Shown here: positions 20,187-28,986 of the stretch, one piece after another | Layout: each line of letters begins with the position of its first letter | Position numbering within the stretch: position 1 is the stretch's first letter | The notes under the pieces: generated by a model | The model's input: the letters and a program-made list of their open reading frames with translations, nothing else | Told to the model about the DNA's origin: nothing | Database searches by the model: none | Made by a program: the position numbers and the translations under genes | NCBI GenBank assembly: GCA_018398765.1 | Contig: JAHBMJ010001213.1 | Coordinates: 5,001-34,000, forward strand | DNA: 29,000 nucleotides | Reading direction: 5' to 3' | Origin: Chromera velia | Lineage: Eukaryota; Sar; Chromeraceae

Positions 20187-21167
20187 TCAGAGAAAACAAA
20201 CGGCAGGAATTTCTCTCTTGCATCGAATGGAAGCGCAGAGACGAAGTTTTAAAAATTCTTCTGCAGTAACTGACAATTTTTTGTGCTTTCCATTTGAAAT
20301 CGCAGGAAGCTCAACGTTGAAAAACTTTAAAGACTGCCTCATCGTTTTCAACAAAACCCCAGTTCATTCCTCCAATACCTGCAAGTTGTTTCAAACACAT
20401 CCGGGGAGTGGACCGAAACCTACACAACAAAGATTTTGATACGAGTCTCTTTCTTATATACATTCTCAAAATATGAATGTGTCCTAGTAACTCAGTGGAG
20501 CTCGTGCTTACATTTTAGAAGTGTTATGATTTTATGAGAATCTGCAAAAAGGGGTAGGTAATGAAAGAAAGAAAGAGATGCGAAAGACCTTTTGCACTGC
20601 TCACCTTCATGGATTTTGATAGGTCTCTCATGTCAACTTCCTCAAGGATTTTTTGTATGGCAAACTTTGCGAAGCTTTTGAGCCCTCTTGACGAAAACGG
20701 TTCCTTAGGTGACCCCACTTCTGTATTTGCATGCACACAAACCGTGTAAGACATATCATGATGAAACACGGAAACAGATTTACAATTTTTTTTCCTGATA
20801 TTTTGTTGGCCTTGTGAAGTGACTGACCTTTCACGATTTTTATCTCTGCTCGGCGCATCAAGTATGCAAATGCGATCAAAAAGGTGCTATAGCCCTTTCC
20901 TTGGTGCTGTAGCATGACACAGAAAGCCAACAACAGTTAAGCATTAGCAGATCGAATGTAAAAACTCCAGAACAAACAATCTGGAAATGCTAAACCCGTG
21001 CATCTTTTTCAAGTTTTTCAACAGATAATAACGTTTTCTGCTGATATCATTGCACTTATTTTATGTGCCACTGTTCTACCTGCGACTTGGTATACCCTTC
21101 ACAGATGTTGGGAGGCAGCAACACCACATACTTTTGAGTCCTTATGTGCAAAGCTTTGATACGCAAA
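20187..21167 (-). pseudogene. MYST histone acetyltransferase-like C-terminal fragment (multi-exon)
   Basis: Exons by eye: 21167-21080, 20906-20828, 20720-20605, then less surely 20419-20379 and 20337-20187 (stop TGA). All junctions are GT-AG, and the phases agree from the first exon to the last. The protein reads VVLLPP, then HQGKGYSTFLIAFAYLMRR, EVGSPKEPFSSRGLKSFAKF and ILEEVDMRDLSKSMK. This follows the order of the MYST catalytic core: the LTLPxYQRKGYG acetyl-CoA loop, FLIxFSYxLSxRE, GSPEKPLSDLG and the ISIxDLSK helix. MYST enzymes acetylate lysines on histones in the nucleus. Differences stand out. The catalytic-glutamate motif SPEKP reads SPKEP. The conserved Cys of ACILTLP is absent. About ten extra residues precede HQGKGY. 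No zinc finger or N-terminal half of the domain lies upstream. It is either a truncated pseudogene or a divergent, probably inactive relative. The two last exons depend on a 41-nt intron. Confidence 0.5.
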
Positions 21168-21257
21168 CTGACCCCAGAAAAAACAATAATACACGAAAGG
21201 AGATTGGAGGAACCTCTCTCTTGAGAGAAAAATCCTACCGTCTCCTCCCGCCCATTC

Positions 21258-21330
21258 CCTCTCTCTCTCTCTCATATATACACACCCTCTCTCTCTCTCT
21301 TACATACACACATACACACACACCCTCTCT
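21258..21330. repeat. Compound (CT)n/(CA)n microsatellite
   Basis: Runs of ctctctct and acacacac alternate twice. It lies just downstream of the stop codon of the small two-exon gene read on the minus strand. Confidence 0.9.
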
Positions 21331-21337
21331 TTCTCTT

Positions 21338-21730
21338 TCATATTTGAATTGAGGAAGGACTTCTAGCAATCAAAAGATCACGCAGTAATTGAAGTTGCAG
21401 CGCTCTTTGCGATATTGGTGAGCCTTCACTCTAGAAACCGGTTGATGGTTGACAGAATCAGGAGAGTATAGAAAAGAAAAAAGAGAGTAGCAAACAATTT
21501 TTTCGATGTAAGCAAACTTGAACGCCAATGAGAACATGTATATACGGAGGTGCACGCACCAGAACGATCAGTGACACCTGCATTCCTGCTGGATCTCTCA
21601 GACTCTCAAAAAGCTGCAGTGCACACCAAAAGGAGTGCTGAAGTTCCTTTATCTCCTGCTCTTGGTCGTCGACCCTCTTCTTGAGCCTCTCGAGCTCCAG
21701 ACGCCACTCCGGAGGCGGGAACAATTCCAT
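21338..21730 (-). CDS. Small two-exon coiled-coil protein, 81 aa
   Basis: Exon 1 (21730-21578) starts at an ATG and gives 51 residues ending AGMQ at a CAG|GTGTCA donor. Exon 2 (21430-21338) follows an acceptor tttctag in phase 0 and gives 30 residues to a TGA. The 147-nt intron has a pyrimidine-rich tract before the acceptor. Exon 1 holds a charged heptad-like stretch (LELERLKKRVDDQEQEIKEL), a likely coiled coil. Exon 2 is helical (QRALQLQLLRDLLIA). I do not recognise the family. It lies immediately upstream of the MYST-like exons on the same strand, but I found no exon that joins them in phase, so I keep them apart. Confidence 0.4.
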
Positions 21731-21751
21731 AATTCCGGTTGAGTCGAGCAC

Positions 21752-22255
21752 TTAAAGATTTTATGCAGCCGAACACCAGACACCGAAAGGGAAACGATCT
21801 CTTTATCGTTCTGTGCGACTTGCATGCACTGCAAGTTTATCCACACTTTCTGCTTGATGCACGATGCAGTAAAATGGACTCGAGAGTCGATCTACTTGGC
21901 TTCTCGATCCAGAGGGTATAAAAAACACTTTGGGGGATTTTGAAATGCTTGCATGCATATGCACTGCTGCATGCAAAAAGAGGAGAAAGAGGAAGGAAAG
22001 GAAAAGTGGTAATCGAATGAACGGGTGCAGTCGTCTCAGTTTTTTTTGTGCTTTCAGTACTGGGTTTTGGCAAGGATCTTCCATCTGAGCAGTGTTTTAG
22101 GCTATTTTGAGCGCTCTTCCTGTATTCAGAATACCAACCAAACCCAGCAAGAAAACGTCACATTTACGTTAGAAAGGGGACATTATAAACGTTGAACCCG
22201 CATCCCATCACAGACAAAACCCTTCGACGGACTTGAATGTTGCCATGCAAGGGTC
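21752..22255. other. Intergenic, possible divergent promoter
   Basis: It lies upstream of the minus-strand start at 21730. It contains several gcatgc motifs (21940-21975) and a TATAAAA on the plus strand at about 21917. A minus-strand frame at 22084-21803 has a hydrophobic run produced by a purine/pyrimidine tract, and I do not trust it. Confidence 0.3.
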
Positions 22256-22552
22256 ATGGACGAAGATGGAAGGACGTCTCTGAAAGAGGTCTCCAATTCG
22301 CCAGTCTTCAGCTCTTTGAAGCAAGGGGGGTGGCTGATGCCCTCCACGCAATCGCACGTACTGTCTCTCTACCATATCGACTGGAGGTCCTTGGAGAGGG
22401 GAGACCTTGTCAGACTTGTGTGCGTTCTCGGTCTGCGGATGAATGGGGGGGTTCTGGCCCAGGGCTGTTGGCACTACTGCACGGACAGGCGAGGCAGGTG
22501 GGATCGAGGGATGTTGAATAAAACGACCGACAGTATTCTCGCAGAGAAATGA
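22256..22552 (+). CDS. Hypothetical 98-aa frame
   Basis: The frame runs from an ATG (tcatggacg) to a TGA with a mixed, protein-like composition (for example HVLSLYHIDWRSLERGDLVR) and no low complexity. I recognise no domain. A 118-codon frame with its own ATG overlaps it on the opposite strand (22561-22208), and from the sequence alone I cannot decide which, if either, is used. Confidence 0.25.
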   Translation: MDEDGRTSLKEVSNSPVFSSLKQGGWLMPSTQSHVLSLYHIDWRSLERGDLVRLVCVLGLRMNGGVLAQGCWHYCTDRRGRWDRGMLNKTTDSILAEK

Positions 22553-23049
22553 AGCCTGCATCAAAAGGCTTCTACGTCTGCAAACTCTTTATAACCTTCT
22601 GATTTTCTCATCTTTTCTCTTCCTTTTGGTTTTTGTGCCCCTCAACCTATGGGTCCCCTTTCTCTCTCATGCACCCCATTCTCTTGTTCTTTTTAAACAG
22701 CTTTCTTCTTCATTGCATTCTTTAACTAATTGCTTCTCTGTTGCCTTCCTCCCTGTCTTTCGTGCTATATAGCTTCCTCTTTTCCTCTCCTTTACCGTTC
22801 CAGCAGTTCTCTTTTTCAATGACATGCATCGGGTTCTGTGATTAAGCAACCGTACATTCCCTTCTTCATGCATGGTTCCTTCCTTGATTGCAGAATCAAA
22901 CCAAACAGTCATACATTTCTCCTTCTTTTCATCATCCACCTGCTCATTCGGCCAGTCAGTCATCTACGATCAGTTCTGTTTCTTACTCACTCATATACTC
23001 ACTGCATGACTTACTCAGTCCATCGATCCACTGGTCTGCTAATACGTCA
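22553..23049. other. Intergenic, pyrimidine-rich
   Basis: No supportable gene. The stretch is T/C-rich on the plus strand and passes into the tetranucleotide array near 23050. Confidence 0.4.
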
Positions 23050-23706
23050 AACAATCAACCAGTCGGTTCGACAATCGATCAATCAATCCATCAATTCATC
23101 AATCCATCAACCAATCAATCAATCCATCTATCAATCCATCAATCAATCAATCAGCCAGCCAGCCAGCCAGCCAGCTAGCTAGCCAGCCAGTCGGTCGGTC
23201 GGTCGGTTGGGCCACGGTTGGTCAGTCGGTCAGTCGGACAGTTGAACAGTCGGACAGTCAGTCAGTCAGTCAGTCAGCTAGCCAGCCAGTCAGTCGATCA
23301 GTCGGTCAGTCGGTCAGTCAGTCACTGCCAGCTGACAATCGGTCAGTCGGGCAGTTGGTCAGTCAGTCAGTCAGTCAGTCAGTCAGTCGGTCAGTTGGTC
23401 AGTCGGTCAATCAGTTAGTCAGTCAGTCAGAGAGTCAGTCAGTCACTCAGTCAGGCAGTCCGTCAGTCAGTCAGTCAGTCAGTCAGTCAGTTAATCAGTC
23501 AGTCAGTCGGTCAGTTGGTCAGTCGGTCAATCAGTCAGTCAGTTAGTCAGAGAGTCAGTCAATCACTCAGTCGGTCAATTGGTCAGTCGATCAATCAGTC
23601 AGTCGGTCAGTCGGACAGTCGGACAGTCGGATAGTCAAACAGTCGGTCAGTCGGTCAATCGGACAGTCAGTCAGTCAGTCAGTCAGTCAGTCAGTGCCCA
23701 TCAGTC
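23050..23706. repeat. Tetranucleotide array that changes motif (CAAT to CAGC to CGGT to CAGT)
   Basis: The first ~100 bases are CAAT/CATC units, then CAGC (about 23150-23180), a short CGGT run (about 23187-23210), and about 490 bases mainly of CAGT with CGGT interspersed. Neighbouring blocks differ by one or two bases per unit. Plus-strand frames stay open and read as Ser/Val/Gln periodic peptides, which I treat as non-coding. Confidence 0.9.
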
Positions 23707-23819
23707 AGGCAGCTCGTCTTATCGGGTTCACTCTTGGCACCACTTGTACACTGATCAAGACCACTATTCGAATTTGTATGTGCAAGCCGTATAAAATGAA
23801 AGCATAAGTTGTAGGGCTG

Positions 23820-24974
23820 TCAGATGCAATCAAGTGAGCGGTTGTGCATTTCTTTCTGTGCATAGAACCGAAAGCTCACCAGGCTTTGTGCTCTGTACTA
23901 GAAAACACGTTTGCGAAGTATACGCGGTCCACACATCTCACCTGCTCAGAGCAAAGCAAGGCAACAAAGAAAGCTTTGGATACTAATGGATCTATACTGG
24001 TATTGTTGGGATAAACAAAAGGCACGTGCACAGATGAAGAGGTAAGAAAACAAAAAAGCCGACAGCCATGCCTCCCGGTCAGACAGAAAGTCTGACACAG
24101 AAACATATTGGAAAACTATAGGTTGCCCTTCACTGTAAGGAAACAAGCATACGGTTTTTCAATAAAAGAGGAGTCAAACGACGCAAGAAAACATCAATAA
24201 TTTTTTAAGAGAAGGCGCAAATGACTCATCATGGACCCATGACACTCAATCTAACAGATTTGTTCCGGTGTCAAGAAAAAAATCAGTAGCGGTAGGCTAA
24301 AATTGGCCAGATTGGAACTAGTAAGCCCATAAAAGACGTTTTCTGAAGGATCATGGATTGTTTTAACTCATCAGAGTTCTCTGTCTATGTTCTCTCTCCT
24401 CTTCTGTTTCGAGCTCTGCATCCGGAGAATAAGAAGGGAGAAGCAGCGAATGAAATTGAGGTGCGCTCCAAGTGAATCTGGATGCATGCTTCACTGCGAA
24501 CCTTGTTTCTCTTCAAACATTCACAACGCACGGGTAATTCAACCAGTGGCCCGCTAGAGAAACCGACAAGGCAAGAAATCGGCAACCAACACTGACTATG
24601 AAGTCAAAAAAGAATGTAGCTTGGAATGCATAGTGATCTCATCAGCTGCCATAGGTCGCTCACCTGCGAGTTCTTGCTCCTTTTCTGCTTCTCCGAGCAA
24701 TACGAACTTATTGGCCTCGTACCAACCCTCAAAACAATGGCTCTCCCCTCAAAACCCTATGTATAAACAACTACAGTGAGTCCTATGGACAAGAAAGTGT
24801 AGCAAGAATGTAGAGGGTATGAGAAGAGTATACACAGAACCTTTTGAAGCCGTTCAACTTCAAGTTGTGCCTCACATATATGGGTGAGTTCATATATGTC
24901 AGCTGGATTGAAAGATTCATCCAAGCAAGCATCTAACAGAAATTTGTACGAAGAAGCCAATGTAGACGGACCTT
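23820..24974 (-). CDS. 3' part of an unrecognised multi-exon gene (six exons)
   Basis: Exons by eye: 24974-24841, 24727-24664, 24553-24532, 24132-24064, 23996-23942 and 23897-23820 (TGA stop). Every junction is GT-AG and every phase fits (0, 1, 2, 2, 0), giving one frame of about 139 residues. Pieces are SYKFLLDACLDESFNPADIY, a charged helical stretch from AQLEVERLQK through EANKFVLLGEAEKEQELA, AGHWLNYP, VSVSDFLSDREAWL, a hydrophobic VSKAFFVALLCSEQ and a basic tail ending NRSLDCI. Introns are about 113, 110, 399, 67 and 44 nt. The 5' end is not found. The foldback element starting at 25254 lies just upstream and may have interrupted or displaced it. I do not recognise the family. Confidence 0.5.
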
Positions 24975-25253
24975 CTGGCCAGAAGTGTGCCTCTTAATTT
25001 CTGCCTTTTGACGCTGAGCTCGACTAATCGACCAGAAAGTTCCCCTCCCTACAACTAAGCATAACATCAAACAACACAACAACAGAATCAGCTTTAGCTT
25101 TCCATCAAAGATTGCAACGATGCTGACCGGAAGCAGGAAGTACCTACTAGAATGTCATACTAATGGTTCTCCATTAGTACAGCAGAATGCAGTAAACTCC
25201 AATAAATACGCTCGGGTCTCCCTCAGTCTTTCTTCGAATGTTGTGGACGCAGA
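24975..25253. other. Short stretch between gene end and foldback
   Basis: A 65-codon plus-strand frame from an ATG at 25120 runs into the foldback element and ends at 25317. On the minus strand I could not find the next upstream exon of the gene at 24974-23820. I make no firm call. Confidence 0.3.
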
Positions 25254-25675
25254 TCATATACCAAGCGCAACAGTGTTACTCAATTTGGCAAACCCATACA
25301 GCCAATTACGTTTATGATTGCAAATGTAAAAAATATTTTTATCGCGGAAACAGTTTTTTCAGACTTGCAACATGTTTCTGATAATATTTGTAAAGTCTGT
25401 ACAAATTTTAAGTTTGTACGGGTGACCGATTACGTTTGCAAAAACATGAAAATTCAAAGTCGGACGGCCCCAGAAAACGAATCCTAACTTTGAATTTTCA
25501 TATTTTTCGCAAACGTAATCGAAGGCGCGTACGAGCTTGAAAATTTGCACAGGCTTTACAAATATTATCAGAAACATATTGTAAGTCTTAAAAGACTGTT
25601 TGCGCGATAAAAATATTTTTCACATTTGCAATCATAATCGTAATCGTGCTAAATTGAGTTGCGCTTAGTATACGT
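25254..25675. mobile_element. ~420-bp foldback element
   Basis: The two halves are inverted copies meeting near 25463. Shared blocks include gattgcaaatgt, aatatttttatcgcg, tgtttctgataatatttgta, gattacgtttgc and atgaaaattcaaagt. The outer parts (catatac(c/t)aagcgcaac) also match, though the left arm carries two small insertions. There is no coding capacity. It fits a non-autonomous foldback or MITE. I could not fix a target duplication. Confidence 0.7.
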
Positions 25676-26288
25676 ATTGTTTATAGAAATGCACTTGTAA
25701 GTTTGTTTCCTACAGAGGCGTGTAAAAACAGCAAATGAGATGACCACACAGCTGTCATACTGACAAACTACCACATTGAGGTAGTAGGCTTCGCTGACAA
25801 AGAAAATGAGCTAGAGCAAAGGTGCCCTTTCAAATGATTATTGGAAGAAGGTGAAATTAACGTGCAATACGAACGAACGTGCATATACTCTCGTATCGGA
25901 TATCGCGTCCGACGTATCGTCGAGATGTGTTGCTGTCGCGCACAGTGCGTGGAAATTTTGCTGAGCGCGGGACCTAAAATCTGAAAAATTCGCGTTCTCA
26001 GCCAATACACAGGTGCTCTCAGGAAGAGGTCTGACTTCCCCCGGCCCGTAGGGACTTCACATCCTCTTTGAGTCTCTTTTGCTTCTGTGAATATGTCTAA
26101 ATATATCATATGACTTAATTAATGATTGAGGGGCTTAATTTATTTAATAGTAGGCAGATTAGGAGAGATCTTCTAGTTATATCTAGTTAGGTAGTGTAAA
26201 GCAGATTTACGTTGAAATACGTTAAAAGAATGAGTTCCACATAATGGGTTCTAACAGTATATTAAACAGTGTCCGGTCCAGCCTGGAA
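25676..26288. other. Intergenic stretch
   Basis: A 113-codon frame with an ATG exists on the minus strand (26109-25768), but its composition is unremarkable and no domain is seen, so I do not call it. Nothing else stands out. Confidence 0.4.
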
Positions 26289-26574
26289 CATGCTGTCTAA
26301 AGTTGACTGGAGAGGGGGGGGGGCGTAGCCCACCCTGTTGCAGGGGGGGCGTAACAAACATTCATGCCCCCCCTAGCCAGAATGAAGGGGGGAGGCGCGC
26401 CCAAAGGCTTCCCGGATCCGCTTATAAAACTTAAAACAGTAAAAAATTGAAGTGGACAAAGATATATGTCATTGAAGTCTACAAAGAGTGCGATTGTTTC
26501 ATACTCAGTCTGTCCATCCATTTCTCTATCCACTGCAATTCCACTAGTCCGATCCAGTCATGACTCGAGCGGGT

Positions 26575-27296
26575 CCCATCCACCTACCCATCCATCCCAA
26601 TTCATCCATCCATCCATCTATCGATCCACTCACTCATCCATCCATCCATCCATCCATCCACTCCTAGTATCCACTCATCCATCCATCTATCCATCCATCC
26701 ACCCCTCCTTCCGGCCATGACTCCATCCATCTATTCATCCAGCCAGCCGCCCAGCCAGCAACAAAACCATCTATCCACCCATCCTCCCACCCATCCATCC
26801 ATTTGTCCATCTACCAATCTGTCCATCCCTCCACCTAGCCACGACTTCACCCATCCATCCACCAATCCAAGGCATCCGCATCCGTCCATCCATCCCTCCA
26901 TCCATCCACCCACTCATCCATTCACCTATCCATCTACCAATCTGTCCATCCCTCCATCCAGCCATGACTCAATCCATCCACCCATGCAACGCCATGCAAC
27001 GAGCCATGGCTTCATCCATCTATCCATCCACCTATCCATCAACCCGCCCATCCATCCATCCATCCATCCATCCCTAGCTCCCTCCCTCCCTCCATCCAAC
27101 CATCCATCCATCCATCCATCCATCCATCCATGCAACCATCCATCCATCCATCCATCCATCCATCCATCCATCCATCCATCCATCCATCCATCCATCCAAT
27201 GGCATCCATCTATCTATCTATCTATCCATCCATCCATCCATCTATCAATCTACATCCATCTACCAATCTGTTCATCCCTCCATCTACGTCCATCTA
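26575..27296. repeat. (CATC)n tetranucleotide array, ~720 bp
   Basis: Mostly catc/atcc units with scattered variants, and nearly pure between about 27100 and 27200. Long open frames on both strands (Ile/His/Pro/Ser on plus, Met/Asp/Gly/Trp on minus) follow from the repeat and are not called as genes. Confidence 0.9.
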
Positions 27297-27934
27297 GCCA
27301 TGCATAACTCCACCCATCCAAACAGCACAAAGCAACTGACCAGCGAAAGAGGATGCTATTTCCACAAGCAGAAGAAGGCCACAAGCAGAAAGAAACATGT
27401 TGAGGTCAATGTCGCTGAAGCCACCTTCTGCGACCTTCTGACACCCTTGCACTTTCGTGATTTCGATCGCAAGGTCGAAATGCCATTTCGGCAATCGCGC
27501 GCTCACAGCATTCTCTGCAGAAAGGGGAAAGCTTCTTACAGCAGCTGAGAGCGCTGCAGAACAGCAGACGGCTTGTAGACGGACATTTCGATCAGTTTTT
27601 GATTGGAAGTCTGAAGCCAGATCGCATGCTAGATCGCAGGTCGATCTGGCTTTGCACCATTCGAAATTCAAAGCCACTGAAAGTCATTTCCACCCTTTGC
27701 AACACAAAGACCAGCTCATAAGAAGGTCTTTGGCAAGGTAAATGGCTTTCAGTTTCAAGCGGCTCACGATGTGCTTCCAGATTGAAGCCCATTCACTTCC
27801 GAATCGGACACAACCTGCAAAGTCAGACAAACTGACAATTAATTTGACTACGCATCGCAAACACTCGATTGTGCAACACGTACTTCGACATCACTTCGAC
27901 GCACGCGCGCGCATGCACACAACACAATGTTGCA
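27297..27934. other. Unique interior of the G-rich element
   Basis: Frames of 94 to 127 codons overlap on both strands, with no domain and no clear winner. Small local duplications are visible, such as cacaagcagaagaaggcc/cacaagcagaaag near 27363-27390 and gcgaccttctga near 27429. Confidence 0.35.
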
Positions 27935-28069
27935 AGCCGGGGGGGGGCGCCCCCGGCCCTCTCGGCCGGGGGGGGCATAAGTAAAGCCTAGGTCCCCCCC
28001 GGCCCTATGTGGATCTTGAACTTCTGGGGGGGGCACGCCCCCCCCCCCTCCCCCAGTTGAGACAGCATG

Positions 28070-28697
28070 ACTTTGGAAGGTTGAGATGATAAGATCAGTG
28101 AATTTTCGGGTGAAATATATGAAATAGTGTTAAATGTTAATTCAAGTTATTCTTTGACTTCTTGCTCAGACCAATCTCGTCAAGTTCTCTTTTATACTCT
28201 TATGTATACTCTTTAGTATTAGTAGAAGAGGCTATTAACATGTTTAATTGGCAGAACAGGATTTTTTTGGTTCGTAACCCGTGGCCGGGCCGAGTGTTAT
28301 CCGAGTGTTGGCTAATTAAACAAAAAAGTACAAGAAAATGAATGGTAGCCTCTAGCCGAACTTTGATCTTAAACTCTAGTTCCTCATAAAATTTAGTCTA
28401 TACACATAACGAGAAAGCTAGAGGAAGCCTAACATTGAACTGATCAATCAATGAATCAATTAATAATTTGGCCTAGGCGTGGTTTATACATAAATACATA
28501 AATTAAATTCTGTCGATCAAGAATGTATGTATGTATGTATGTAGTGTATGTAAACTAATGTTATAAAAGTCATTTTCAAAATGAAATTCCTGATAAAGCC
28601 TGAAACAATGCCACTTAAGTTTTTAGTCAAGTTCTAGGTCAACTTTATATACTAGTTTGTATAGTGAGTTTAATAGTTGGTCTGTTATTATATACTA
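28070..28697. other. AT-rich intergenic stretch
   Basis: No gene seen. It includes a short (GTAT)n tract at about 28523-28552. Confidence 0.5.
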
Positions 28698-28986
28698 GTG
28701 ACAAAGCTGGTGCATGATAAGCTAGGTGATAAACAAGGAGGAGACTACAACATTTCATACAAAAAGCTGTCAAAAAAACTTTAAGTAGGACAGCCATGAT
28801 TTCAAAGAACTGATTAATGGCTCTGATGAAGGCGCCATTGCCACGTACTCTGCCAAATTCGGTAAGGTTCTGTGGTTTATTCCCCAGGTCCGTCTTGCCT
28901 GGGTAGATGGGAAGCCCACAATCGCAGAAGACGCAAAGCACATGTTTTCTTTTGACGAGAAGACTGGTGTGATCGCTGCAGTATAA
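28698..28986 (+). pseudogene. 3' end of an unrecognised coding sequence, frame broken
   Basis: Two adjacent protein-like stretches lie in different plus-strand frames. The first (28698-28784, TAA) ends LGDKQGGDYNISYKKLSKKL. The second (28789-28986, TAA) gives 65 residues, including DFKELINGSDEGAIATYSAK, VRLAWVDGKPTIAEDAKHMF and the C-terminus KTGVIAAV. The balanced composition and third-position pattern look coding. A single-base frame change, or a splice acceptor at the tag of 28786-28788, would connect them. It contains no ATG until residue 52, so it is a 3' exon or a decayed fragment. I do not recognise the family. Confidence 0.4.

Larger units (their letters stand above)
26289..28069. mobile_element. 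1.78-kb element with G-rich inverted ends
   Basis: catgctgtct at 26289-26298 is matched by its reverse complement at 28060-28069. Inside both ends, an approximately 110-130-bp region aligns in inverted orientation, with runs of seven to ten G's or C's, the motif ggggcgt(a)gccc and a ttcatgcccccc/cttatgcccccc block. The interior holds the CATC array (26575-27296) and about 600 bp of unique sequence with no recognised gene. This looks like a non-autonomous DNA transposon with structured, quadruplex-prone termini. No transposase is seen and the target duplication is not clear. Confidence 0.6.

Noticed and set aside
20828-20906. Dual-specificity phosphatase signature in the exon with HQGKGYSTFLIAFAYLM
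   Set aside because: The GxxRS-AYLM resemblance is partial, and the Arg and the preceding Cys are missing. The following exon (GSPKEP..., then DLSK) fits MYST acetyltransferases much better.
23218-23794. Ser/Val/Gln-rich frames over the CAGT array
   Set aside because: Periodic translation of a tetranucleotide repeat; no non-repetitive coding sequence in the same frame.
25768-26109. 113-codon minus-strand frame with ATG
   Set aside because: No domain, no splice or context support, and random-looking composition; too weak to call.
26717-27307. 196-codon plus-strand frame rich in Ile, His, Pro and Ser, and matching minus-strand frames rich in Met, Asp, Gly and Trp
   Set aside because: They are produced by the CATC tetranucleotide array, which is open in all frames because the repeat contains no stop triplet.
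27294-27741. Overlapping 94- to 127-codon frames on both strands inside the G-rich element
   Set aside because: No domain and equal plausibility on both strands; local short duplications suggest non-coding sequence.
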